The position numbers and the translations under genes were made by a program. The notes beneath the pieces were generated by a model. It worked only from the letters and a program-made list of their open reading frames with translations, had not been told where the DNA came from and did no database searches. A stretch of 64,000 nucleotides of DNA from Byssothecium circinans. Lineage: Eukaryota; Ascomycota; Dothideomycetes; Pleosporales; Massarinaceae. Location: positions 1,109,442-1,173,441 of the forward strand of contig ML976983.1 in the NCBI GenBank assembly GCA_010015675.1, written 5' to 3'. Below, in pieces: positions 33,509 to 44,333 of this stretch (position 1 is its first letter; every line of letters starts with the position of its first letter).

Positions 33509-35205
33509 ATGAACGTTCTCGCACACATAGGCACGCCGCCTCCCAGCCCGCCACGTTCAAGAGCCCCGTCTGTGAGCAACATCTTCCAAGCCCAGCCTCG
33601 GCCTGCCTCAGTCCAGCAAGCAAACGATGCGGGTGCACATGTTATAACAGATACGAGCAACATGGTCGCCAGGAGTATCGAAGGCCGCAGCTCTACGGCC
33701 ACCCGGACGGACGCGGCAGCATCCGATTATGACGAAAAGACGCCCCTCCTCCGCGATGCCCCTCCAAGCCCCTACGCGGATGTGCAGGCTTCGAAGAGGC
33801 GGCTCTTCCCGCAACGGATATCGCAGGTCTTGATCGGGGGCATCACGCTGGTGTTCTCGCCCGTCGTGGCCGCGGGCCAGTTTGTGATTGCGTGTTTCTA
33901 TCACCAGGACGGTCGCTTTTCGCTAGTTGCGCCCGTGTACCACGTCGCGCGCTCTCTTACTAGCACGCGTCGGAAAAAAGCAAACCCCCAAACAATGCAG
34001 TCGTCGGACTCGTCGGACATGAACGAGAAAGGAGAGGCCAAGAGGCGCTCTAGCGTCGCCCAGTCGAAGAAGGGGAAGACGAAACGCAGCAAGCGCTCGC
34101 CGTCAATCACTTCGGTAGCATCGACATCGACGGCTGTATCTTCCGATTCGGAACTCGACAGCGAACGCCCACCCACGAGGGATTCAGACCACGACACGCC
34201 ATCCCGCCATACGCGATCGCGATCGAGCATGTCCACCGCCGAAGAGATAGCCCCCGCGCGCCGGCAGATCCGCATCAAGTTGCATAACGAGGACGCTCTG
34301 CGGCAGCGCAAAGCAACCAAGAAGACGCAACCCCCCAGCTCCAAGGGTGACTCGACCCAGGTGTCGGCTGAGGCTGCGGCTGCCCTGAAATCCCCCACGG
34401 GTCCCATATCGTCGAAACAACTGACCAAGTTCCCGCGAGCGCCACAACCCCCGCGGCCCTTGGTTCCGCGGCGCCAACCGTCCTATTCCGCCACCGGTAC
34501 ATCGGCCATCGGCCCGCACCAGAAAACGCTGATTCTCGATCTCGACGAGACGCTGATCCACAGCATGGCCAAGGGTGGCCGCTTCACCACGGGGCACATG
34601 GTTGAGGTGAAGCTGCAGCATCCAGTGGGAGCCGGAGGTCAGATTATAGGCCCGCAGGTTCCCATTTTGTATTATGTTCATAAACGGCCGTACTGCGATG
34701 AGTTTCTCAAGAAGGTAATGCTACGAGCGTTGGCAGCATGACTACGGGCTAACCCCACGCACCAGGTTTGTAAATGGTACAACTTGATCATCTTCACCGC
34801 GTCGGTACAAGAATACGCAGACCCCGTCATCGACTGGCTAGAAGCCGAGCGCAAGTACTTTGCAGGAAGGTACTACAGACAGCACTGCACGTTCCGGAAC
34901 GGGGCTTACATCAAAGACTTGGCCCAGGTGGAGCCTGATCTGAGCAAAGTCATGATCATTGATAACAGCCCCATGTGCTACATATTCCACGAAGGTGAGA
35001 CTCGCGTACGGACGTGCGTATAGGCTGGTGTGTGCATGTTGCTGACGCGCCTGGGATAGATAATGCCATTCCCATCGAGGGCTGGATCAGCGACCCGACG
35101 GATAACGGGCTGCTGCATCTCATTCCTCTGCTGGAGGGGCTGCAGTATGTCACTGACGTGCGCGCTTTGCTTGCGCTGCGCTTGGGTCAGCCGCAGACGG
35201 TCTGA
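33509..35205 (+). CDS. nem1: Nem1-type CTD phosphatase (dullard family), 526 aa
   Basis: Exons 33509-34714, 34766-34994 and 35060-35205, from MNVLAHIGTPPPSP. A disordered N-terminus precedes a membrane segment (ISQVLIGGITLVFSPVVAA) that places the protein in the ER/nuclear envelope. A long Ser/Lys-rich linker leads to the haloacid-dehalogenase phosphatase domain: LILDLDETLIHS at about residue 345 with the catalytic DxDxT, VHKRPYCDEFL, WYNLIIFTAS, and KVMIIDNSPMCY with the second metal Asp. With Spo7, Nem1 dephosphorylates the lipin Pah1, switching lipid flow from phospholipid to triacylglycerol and shaping the nucleus. The insert before the catalytic domain is long, as in other filamentous fungi. 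Confidence 0.93.
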
Positions 35206-36001
35206 CCGTATCCGCACCCCCTTGCCCATTCTTGTGGGACATCCTTTTTCCATGCACGCGACAGCATTTTAATATTTACTGTATTGTATTATAGAGACCA
35301 CGTTAGACGACTTGGCGCCGCTGAGCCAGCTGACGATGCATTGGAGTGCGGTGGTGGAATGGAGAGGAGATACCCAAGAGCAAGAGACTTTGTATTCGTT
35401 GCATACTCATCCACCCATCTTTTCATGTTTCCTTTCATCCGAATACCCTTAAAGTTGCTGACGCGTGGTAGATGTTCTGGAGCTCTACTTATAGAAGGCG
35501 CACGTGTTCCCCCATTCCCATGTTTATCTTGTTGATGCGTTCGCTGTCGCTCCATTATTATTCCGTATTATTTGCTTTTGCTTACCCGACAGTATGGCTT
35601 GGAAACGCGGGTCGTGCTAATTGTTCGCATATCCCACGCGGCCGGTGGGCGCCTTGGCAACCATTTGTCATGACAATTCGACACCCTGCAGGTACACTTA
35701 TCGCCAACAGCATCCATCCCGTCCTGCGTCCGGCAATGCAAAAGAAAGCCCCACGTATTCCGCTCATCTTGCAGAAAATGAGCGAGCATGCACTGGCAGC
35801 TGCATTCAGCCCTTCACTTTTCATTTCGAGCCTTATTGCTCCTTCCCGCCGCCCATACCGAGGGAGCATCCATAGTCCCATGCCCATTTCCACGTCATCT
35901 ACAGTATCTCTCCAACCCGCTGTGAGAAGCAATAGAGTGTCCATGGAGTCGGCCAGACGAAGAATTGGTTCGATATTTCCTCGTCCGAATTGCGGGATAA
36001 T
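35206..36001. other. intergenic stretch, border of the accessory half
   Basis: No supported gene. Several overlapping short ORFs occur on both strands (35472-36032 and its antisense) without domain content. From here rightwards the conserved housekeeping genes stop. Confidence 0.45.
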
Positions 36002-39000
36002 ATGTCGGCAATGGTGCAAGACGCTGAGATAACGATGTTTGATCCTGGGTTAGTCCCTCTTTCTTTTGTGCTTGGAAAGGTGTAAGGCCTTGGGCTGTGC
36101 TGGGAATAGGGTAAGAATATCTGTTGCTGAGCGATATGTTCTTGGAAGGACATCGTTGATGGATTATTTGGCGCAACGATGTTGACAGTGTCAGCAGTCT
36201 CGAACGCCCTCTCTTCGACGAGGTGATTGAGACCATTCGCACTACACTTTCAGACTGGCATCGGGACTCGTTTTGCGAGTACTCAGATGTTCCCCTTCTA
36301 CTCGACAATCTGAAGACCATTTGTAATCGGAATGTAAAAGACACCAGGAGGCTGCAGACCTGCTTCCAGAGAACCGCTCTCTTTGCGCGTGTATTTGCGC
36401 CATTTTTCGATCTTCTGAGCATTTACGGACATGTTAAAGGAGAGTGGGTTGGCTGGTATTGGGGCACTCTCAGGATAGTATTCGAGGTCAGCACACGATT
36501 CATGAGTGGGACGTTTCACCCCAAAGCTTACCTAGCGCCATACAGGCTGGTACGAACTATGTCCTTATGCTCGAAAAGGTTGCCGATGTTTTCGAAAGCA
36601 TTGCCTGCGCGTTACCAAATTACCAACAACTTTACGATGCCTCCAGAGAACGGCTTCACTTTGGGCCCGATGAACGCATGCATATGCTACTGTCTTACAC
36701 CTACGCCGACATCATGCAGTGTTGCCTGGATATGTACCGCATGTTTTCTAGAGGAGCGCCAGGTACGTTGCTTTTTACGTACAAGTCTTACAATTCTCGA
36801 ATTCGTAATTCGACATCTCGCCATTCTTAGCCAATCGGAGAATATACCCACCTGCTGGGCGGCACTCCAGCGTGCTTTCTGCCAATTATCGCACACATGT
36901 GAAGGCGAAAGTTGCACAGGACCATTTCGCCATTCCTTCCAACTCAAACGTCAGGTAGCAATGTGGTATGTATCAGCTAATAGTTTGCAGGGGTTGTGTG
37001 GCGTCATCGCCTCTCTTCGCCCACTTCGTCTACTTTACTCTGGCGACCACTGGATTCTCGTTTGGTGTGTTTGGAAGCTAGACTTGTCCACCATAACAAA
37101 TGGATACAGGGAGAAACCGCATCCTTGCCGGGAGATCATGCGACGAAAGCTCTGCACCGGAGAGAGTACATTGAGTTTCTGGAACAACAACGGATCGAGG
37201 CTGAAAGGAGCGGAGAGCTTCTGGTAGAGAAAAAGATGGCAAAACGAAGTGAGTGCTCTTCTGTTTGACCTTGGGTTTCCGGGCAGGTTGGACTGACTGC
37301 ACCACAGTGAGAAGAATCGACAAGATCAAGGCTTGGCTTTCAAACAATTGTGCTTACCGGGACATATTTGAGCATCGAGCACGACAGCGACATCCAAATA
37401 CCTGCACTTGGTTCCTCAACATAGCAAAGTACCGTGAGTGGAAGAATGCGCCTTTCGATCAAGCTTCGGCCAATAACACCGACATCCTCGAAAGGCATTG
37501 GTATGATAGAGTTCTCTTTGTGCAAGGTGAGCGGAAAAGTCTGCAGTGCTGTTTAACGACTGATGGCATTTGTAGCAAAATCGGGGTTTGGAAAGAGCTT
37601 CATTTCTGGCGCTGTCATTGATGATCTAGAGGCGGAAGCAGAGGATCTAGCCATTGACGACGAGCACAAACCGCCATCAACAGCCTTCTTCCACTTCAAT
37701 GCTGCCCATTCCTATTGCACGCATCCGAATGATGCTTTACGCGCTCTCGCCTTTCAACTCATTCACACGCACAGACATGACCGGAAAACCCTCGATGCTG
37801 TCTCACTCCTGATGCGAAAAATGACGGCACCTACACAAGCCTCATCCAATGACGTTGTAACAGTACTTTCACTCCTTCTGCGACAGCACCCCACGTTTCT
37901 GGTCATCGATGGGATCGATGAATGTAGCGATCTCGAATTGTTTTTAAGCTTGTTATCGGATTTATGCAAGATGTCTGATGTACGTGCCATTCTGTTCAGC
38001 AGGCCAGAGATCACATTTCCACTAGAGTATCAAAAGTGGGCGTCAGACTCTCCGCACATCATCAAACTGGCCGAAGATTCCAACAGCGAGGACATCAGGG
38101 CCTTTGTTTCCGAGAATTTGAGTCGTATGGCGGACCAAGGTTTCTTCGGTATCAACATGGATCGTTCACTACTTCTGAAGGTTTCGGAAAGGAGCAACGG
38201 CGTGTTCTTGTGGGCCAGCTTGGTGTTGAAGTATCTTCAGTCATCTGGCCTTTCTTGTGACGAACGACGGTCTGTATTGGAACACGTCGAGCACATCGAA
38301 GGCCTGGAGTGTCTGTATCGGCATATCCTCAACATGTTAAACCTTCGACCGGATAGAGAGAAACAGCTCGCTACCAATCTTCTTCGCTGGCTATCATTGT
38401 CCATCAACCGAATGTGCATGCCAGGTCTTCATATCGCCGCAGCGTTCTCTCCAACCTTGGGAACATCGGACACCGACAATTTCTCCAACTACATCGAATC
38501 AATACCACGACTCACCTGTGGTCTAGTGGAAGTCACAGACTGCAGTATTGTCTTCGCGCATCGATCTGTGAAGGAGCATCTTCAATCCCCCGATTTCCAA
38601 GACTCGCCCTTTAGCCTTTACTGCGAGGTAGACGCGCATAAACACCTTGCCGCACGCTGTCTGTCGTTCCTCGCACACGATATGCCCAAGCGTCCACTAG
38701 GGAGACTGCAGCATTATATTAGACCAGCGCCCGTGACATTGGCCACGAGCAGCGGGGTGAGTATGCGGACCAGCCAGTCTGGAGACAGTGGGTACAAGTC
38801 GATGTCTTCAGTAGGTTCCGACTCGGAAGGCTTTCTCACAGTACCCTCAACTCTATCATCCACATTACCACCAGTACCCGAGCAATTCACCCCAGCTTTC
38901 GAAGCAGACATCCCCTTCCTACGATACGCAAGTCTCTGCTGGCCAATCCATCTTTCACGCGCCCTCTCAAGCTCCACCTCCACACAACCATCTCAATCTC

Positions 39001-39497
39001 CCCCACCATGGCAACCATCATCGCCTCAAAGACCCTTCTCAAACCTCCCCTGGCTCCCACCCCTCTCCGCCTTTTTAACCGACCGCGCGGCAGTAACAAC
39101 CTGGGTCGAAGCCTCCTGGCGCTTCAACCTCCCACCCAACCTTTCCCGTCTCGTGCCCCTCCTCGACGCCGTACGCGCGCACGTCCCGCCTGCGACTGTG
39201 GAAGGGAGAGAGTTGAGGTGGGTGGTGCATGGGATGAGGGAGCTTCGCGAGGCGTTGAACGAGTTGAAAGATGAGTATGGCACCACTTTGAGGGAGAATC
39301 CGGGGTTGATTTGGCAGTGGAGAGGGATGGCGCTGGGGGTGGGGGCGGGAGGGGTGTGGGGACTTGGGGGAAGTGTCGGGAATAACGGGATTGGAGGGAG
39401 AAGAATGGGGTTGGGGCAGTGGATGGGTGGTGGTGGTGCGAGTGGGAGTTATTGGCCCGTGTGGGATGAGCGTGTTGGGAAGGTTGTTGGGGGATGA
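36002..39497 (+). CDS. DUF7708-NACHT STAND protein, 986 aa
   Basis: Six exons fit in frame: 36002-36048, 36189-36486, 36546-36762, 36991-37248, 37308-37526 and 37576-39497. The N-terminal domain (FAPFFDLLSIYGHVKGEWVG, LEKVADVFESIACALP, YADIMQCCLDMYRMFSRG) is the DUF7708 helical module. A NACHT-type P-loop ATPase follows: QAKSGFGKSF as Walker A, FLVIDGIDECSD as Walker B, RAILFSRPE as sensor, GVFLWASLVLKYL in the winged part and VFAHRSVKEHLQ. The C-terminus is Ser/Pro then Gly/Trp rich, with no ankyrin, WD or TPR repeats. Such STAND proteins are NLR-like sensors in fungi. The first glycine of Walker A (GxxxxGKS) is Ala here, so nucleotide binding may be weak. The 228-nt intron 3 is longer than its neighbours, and its splice is the least certain. 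Confidence 0.78.
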
Positions 39498-41604
39498 AAG
39501 GTTCTTTGGGTGGCGTACAGTAAGTAGATTGGCGTGCGGGAGGTTTGTGCGTGGAAGCGCAGAATTTCGGCGAGTTTACTAAGGGGGTTGGACGGGGTCT
39601 TTTGAGCGGTTCACTTTATGGTCCACTGGGGGGAGGGGTGTTTAAGGAGGGTTTGGGCTATGTATGCATGTGGTAGGCACGTTTTATAGAATAGTTAACT
39701 TACACTTTCTGCTTTTTAAAAAAGAATTATGTTTCTTTTCACCGCGCTTTCCTAAACACATTAACACTCCCAACCAACGCCTCCAATCTACATAACCCTA
39801 CTACTCTATCACTACATAGTACACACATGGTGCATACCAACCAACCAACCCGTCCTTGCCCCGTTGCCGTTCCTCATCAATTAACGTCCCTCCTCAATCC
39901 CTCATGGTAATTGGACGCACATGTTCCCATCCACACCTGGGCAGTATAGTAGCCCAGGTGCCTACCCGCACCGTCCGCACCCGCCACCACCCGCCTTCCC
40001 GCTAATCCAAATCCGCACTAGCGTCGACACTGTGATTGGCGCAGTGCGCCCCCCTTCGAAAGGGCGCTGCCCCGCTGTCTTCGACGGTTTTTGTTTCTCC
40101 GGTAGCGGAATTGCTGCTTTGGGTAGGTTGGGGGTAATGTTATTGGGTCTCGTCGGCGTAGAGGAGGGCGGGGGCGCTGTAGGAGGGGGGCGATGGGGGA
40201 GGGGGAGGTGTAGATGTAGGGCGTAATGGGTAGTGATAGGGTGTAAGAGAGAAGGGGCAAGGTAGGTGACAGGGCGTAAGAAGGGCGCACAGGGCGTATG
40301 GCGTATGGCGTGGGGCGATAGGGAATGCTTTCCCATGAGGTTTTCATAACTTTTTCCCAGCCCTTTTTATCGATTTTGGAGTATCTGACTGGAGGTTGGA
40401 GGGTTGTACTAAAGCGCGTGCGGGATGCTACAGATTTTGTGGCGTTGGGTTCATGAAGTCTAGCAGGGAGGTAAGGTTTGCGACTTGGACTGGACTCCGC
40501 GGAAAGGTGACGACCGTCGCGGAAGTCTATAGTTTGTAGGTGGGATTTGTTTCTGTACCAAGCACCTGAGGGATTGATGCGAGGAATTTTTAGTACTCGG
40601 CTGGAGACTGCAGCTTCATGTCAAAGTACCGGTGGTTTATCTACTGTTATCCTGCTTTCCCTCGTACCGAAAGACGTTGGCTATACTTGAACGTAGACCA
40701 TCTAGGCTTCGGGGCAATTTACGACGCTCCAGGAAATTTGGCTTTTGTACCTATAGATATAGCCTATCCATCTGCAGTTCATGTGTATAGTGCTGAGCGC
40801 GCCTGAGGTGAGACTACTATCTTAGGTACTTACCTGGATTACTGGACTTCCTACGTATGCTGCGTGCGCAAATCGAGTTGGATAGGATACAGTTGATTTG
40901 GGGGCGAAGATCCAAAGGTGTACGGAATGCGCAATTGAAGATCAAAAGGCAGAAATGTGTCATTAGAGACAGCAGGGTTTATTATGTAGAGTATTTAGCT
41001 CTTCTATTACTAAAACATGGGCTTTAGGTTTAGTTCTATACGTATTAGATATGGCATGTGCAAACGGTAACTTGTTAGAAAAGACTGGAAATGTACTTGT
41101 GGAGTTTGAGTAGTGCAATTGGATATTAATTCTGTCTAAGGATCTTCATCTCTATCCGTGGGATCCAGTGGAGTGCTTTACATCGCCTGATGTGTCCTCG
41201 GAAGAAGCTACCTTGGTCATCTTGTAAGTACATTAGAAGTTTAATGAGTTCTAATATCCAAATCCCTTCAGCGCGACGTTTTGCCAACTTTTCCACACAC
41301 TCATAAGAGGCAGCCCGTTAGATCTAGCATCTGTTTTGCATTGCTCGAGCTCCTGCTGGGCAGTATTGTATCCTACCTCGTTCAATCTCTTAGGAATGTT
41401 AAGGATCCCCTTTCAACATTACTATTGTATATAGCATGTTAGAAAAACGCGACGCTTGTTTATAGATATGAGGATTAGTTGTACTTACATTTTCTTTATA
41501 TCCTATCCTGTCCTACTGCTCTTTACAAAGATTATTTATCTTTTGTTTCTTAAGGTAACTAGTGAAAGCTGATAACGTTATCATAATTATTTTTATACCA
41601 AATC
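39498..41604. other. long intergenic stretch
   Basis: About 2.1 kb, AT-rich in its second half. It includes short CCAA and GGGCGTA-type simple repeats near 39835 and 40220-40320. No coding exon recognised; a 62-codon frame at 40618-40806 has no domain. Confidence 0.5.
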
Positions 41605-43932
41605 TTATACAATGCCCTCTTCTTTTAGAACTCTCTCTAGATGAGAATTCAACTGTCGACCTAACTGTAAAAATACAAGTCCTAAAGCCCTAAGCGTACG
41701 CAGCGGCAGGCAATTGCATTTGAGGCCCTCATCAAACCCTGAGGCCTCCAAATGCTTAATAAGCGGGCGCCATTGTCTCATGAGCGACTCCCGATTTCCC
41801 ATCTCCTGGAGCAGGACCCTGGCAATGTCGGCGTTCTTTATGTGTATGGCGTAGTCGAGCGCCGTTCTTTTGTCCGTCGAGGACATGCTCAAGGACCTAG
41901 TGAAGTTGGCTGGCCACCATTTCGTGCCCTTGCCGGTGCATTCACGGGCGTAAAGATTGATCCTGCGGTCTTGGAGCAGCGTGGCAATTAATGCATTATT
42001 TTCCATCAACACAGCCAGATGTAGCGGTGTTCTTCCAGATATGTCTGAGCAGTTCGGGTCGATGTTCCATTTCTGGAGCAAGAGCTTGAGCATTCGCACG
42101 TCGGACCCGACCACGGCACTTTGCACTAGTATCCAAGCCACGTTGTATTGAATCTTCAGGTCTGTACGGCGGAGCTCACCTGCCCCAGAGAAGTGGGCTT
42201 GGAGCTCATCGCTGTCGAGACAGTGTTCGACAAGGTTAACCTCACTACGGAGAGTAGCCCTACGAGCGACAGCAATTGTCAAGTCAAGCGAGGTGTGTCC
42301 GGTAATTTCCGCAATCTCTAGCCGCGCGTTGTCCCACACTTTCTCCGACCGTTTGAAGAGATCGTGCCGACCGTGATTGTGGGATCCTCTGACCAGGCTA
42401 TCTTCACTCCAACTCCGCACTGACTCCTGTTCAAGGTCGAATTTCGAGGATGTTTCGGCGATAACCTTGGCCAGTGACATATATATCGGCATCATAACGG
42501 CGTCCGAATCTTGTGGTGCCAATTTGAGCATCGTCTGTAGGAGCATATCGGGAACTAAGTCTAGCGATGCTCCTTCGCAGATGTTTTCATGAACTCTTCG
42601 GTTCCAGAATTCTGCCTGACGAATTCTGGCCGACTCTTCGATCATTGACGCGATCCACTCATGAAGATGGAAGAGAAGGCACCAATTCATGGCCTCTGAT
42701 TCATTCAGCTCCGGGCTCTTTTCGAGGCGCTCGTCAAGCAAGGACAAAGTAAAGCAGATAATCTGAAGAGAACACCTGGCCTTGTGACCTTTCATATCAC
42801 GGGCATCATATGAATCATATGCAAAGCTTCCCATAAATAAGCGCTCGAAGTACGTCTGGGAAAGATAGCAAACCAGAAAACTGGAAAGCGACGCGGCTCC
42901 TAGTGCATACTTCACGCGCTCCACTTCGTGAATGATCTGTTGTTTCGTATTGAGATCAACCAGTTCTTCTTTCAGCATCTTCGGCGTCGAAATGTCTAGA
43001 TGCTGAAGCAGGTGCAGAAGCTCCATACAATCACCTAGGTTGCTGCCAACCAGGTCAAGTAGAGGCTGATGGCGAACGGCAAGCGTCTCCACCAGCACAT
43101 TCATGAAATTCTCGCGATCGTCCGGGAATACCCTGCTGTCCCTTTCGAGGCGCTTTCGGTGCGCGCCGTGGAGGTGCTCGAGCAGTAACTCCCCCGTCGC
43201 CGTGAGCCCCTTGAGGCTATCGAGGATGCGAAGTTCGTCACTGCTGAGGTGGCCGTGGCCGCCGAGCACCTTGTAAACGAGGTCGTGGCGGACCTCTGCC
43301 CAGGCGTCGATGAGTACCGTCCGCACCTGGACCTCGATCGGCTCGTCGGCGTACTCTAGGACTTGTTCATGGTCGATTGCTTCTGGCGCAAGTCGTATGC
43401 TAAAGTGAACCGCGGGATAGTACCCAAAGCGTTCCTCGTACGGACGCATCTCCTGGTCCATTGGTATGTGCCCGCGCTCCGTGAACGTCTTTTGAGTGGA
43501 GCGCTTGATCCAGCGCTTGTCCTCCAGCATCTCCCGCACTTCCGGTAGCTGGTTTGGGAAGTAGATGGATATCCTGATCCCCGCGATGTCTAGTGTGTCG
43601 TCGAGAATGTCGGTGTGGTTCTGGTAAGCCCCCGGGTAGGGGTTCGGGTCGCCTGGCGCGTGCTGGCCCTCTTGTTGCTCATCTTCAAACTTCTTGCGGT
43701 TCCGGATCTGACGCTGGTTCAGTCGCGGCAGCGTCTTCAAGAGGGAGTTGGCGGCTTTGACTCGCGAGGTGACAGTTGCTTGTATTTCTCGCTCCCTCAG
43801 TTCTGCCTCACACCTCCCTTGCACGAATGAGGTAAGATTCCTCCAGAATTCTTTTCTGATACCAGAATATTGAGTGTTCACAAATTCTTGGAACAATGCA
43901 GAGGGGCTCTCCTCCGCATCACTCTGAGACAT
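41605..43932 (-). CDS. RelA/SpoT synthetase-domain protein with ankyrin repeats, 775 aa
   Basis: Intronless, start ATG 43932 (MSQSDAEESP). Residues about 50-200 carry the RelA/SpoT nucleotidyl-transferase signature. Seen: SRVKAANSLL (residues 56-65, matching the ATP-phosphate-binding RxKxxxS), DIAGIR at 115-120 with the metal Asp, GYYPAVH at 150-156 with the guanine-stacking Tyr and His, and IEVQVRT-LIDAWAEVRHDLVYK at 179-201 with the catalytic Glu. No HD hydrolase domain is present. A long helical middle (about 205-600) leads to ankyrin repeats at about 620-740 (DISGRTPLHLAVLMEN, KRTALDYAIHIKNADIARVLL). The family transfers pyrophosphate from ATP to GDP/GTP or modifies tRNA; which applies here is unknown. 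Ankyrins suggest protein-triggered control. Confidence 0.85.
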   Translation of the reverse strand: MSQSDAEESPSALFQEFVNTQYSGIRKEFWRNLTSFVQGRCEAELREREIQATVTSRVKAANSLLKTLPRLNQRQIRNRKKFEDEQQEGQHAPGDPNPYPGAYQNHTDILDDTLDIAGIRISIYFPNQLPEVREMLEDKRWIKRSTQKTFTERGHIPMDQEMRPYEERFGYYPAVHFSIRLAPEAIDHEQVLEYADEPIEVQVRTVLIDAWAEVRHDLVYKVLGGHGHLSSDELRILDSLKGLTATGELLLEHLHGAHRKRLERDSRVFPDDRENFMNVLVETLAVRHQPLLDLVGSNLGDCMELLHLLQHLDISTPKMLKEELVDLNTKQQIIHEVERVKYALGAASLSSFLVCYLSQTYFERLFMGSFAYDSYDARDMKGHKARCSLQIICFTLSLLDERLEKSPELNESEAMNWCLLFHLHEWIASMIEESARIRQAEFWNRRVHENICEGASLDLVPDMLLQTMLKLAPQDSDAVMMPIYMSLAKVIAETSSKFDLEQESVRSWSEDSLVRGSHNHGRHDLFKRSEKVWDNARLEIAEITGHTSLDLTIAVARRATLRSEVNLVEHCLDSDELQAHFSGAGELRRTDLKIQYNVAWILVQSAVVGSDVRMLKLLLQKWNIDPNCSDISGRTPLHLAVLMENNALIATLLQDRRINLYARECTGKGTKWWPANFTRSLSMSSTDKRTALDYAIHIKNADIARVLLQEMGNRESLMRQWRPLIKHLEASGFDEGLKCNCLPLRTLRALGLVFLQLGRQLNSHLERVLKEEGIV

Positions 43933-44333
43933 GCTGGGATGAGGGAAAATGGTGCCCGAAAGATTGTGTTGGAGTAAGCATTACTCGTGAGTGAGCAATG
44001 CATCTCAATATGTTTATATTGACCGTCCACCAGAAGGCGCAGGCCAAGGCTGATGAGACGCATTGCTCACCGGCGGACACGCTCACCGGTGGACACTAGT
44101 CACAGTCTAACTCGTATTTATGTGGCCTCTTTAATTGGCATAAGAATCTCTGCCGGAACCCTGCATGTCCCGTCGGTTTTGACAAGACGCAGTTGAGTAA
44201 ATCGCCGGCAACCGAGATACACCGCCAACATTAGTGTAAGTCCTGGGCGGAATGGTTGAGCGATTCATCGACCTCCAAAATTGTTAGCAAGAGCCGTAAC
44301 TCTCCCGGAGATCTGCACATCGGGCGGGCAAGA
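43933..44333. promoter_or_regulatory. shared promoter of RelA/SpoT-ankyrin and CorA-like genes
   Basis: 401 bp between divergent starts. It carries an inverted repeat (43991-44007 and 44054-44070, GTGAGCAATGCATCTCA, one mismatch) and a tandem 16-mer CTCACCGGYGGACACK at 44066-44097. GTCCACC near 44028 is the reverse of its GGTGGAC part. The symmetry suggests binding of a dimeric regulator; inferred. Confidence 0.45.

Noticed and set aside
35472..36032. 186-codon plus-strand ORF before the NACHT gene
   Set aside because: No domain and no natural splice into the NACHT frame. The NACHT start at 36002 in another frame fits better.
41605..43932. Bacterial contamination or an unspliced transferred gene as the source of the RelA/SpoT gene
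   Set aside because: Being intronless hints at transfer, but ankyrin repeats, fungal-like flanks and contiguity with intron-bearing genes argue for a resident fungal gene. Origin cannot be decided without a tree.
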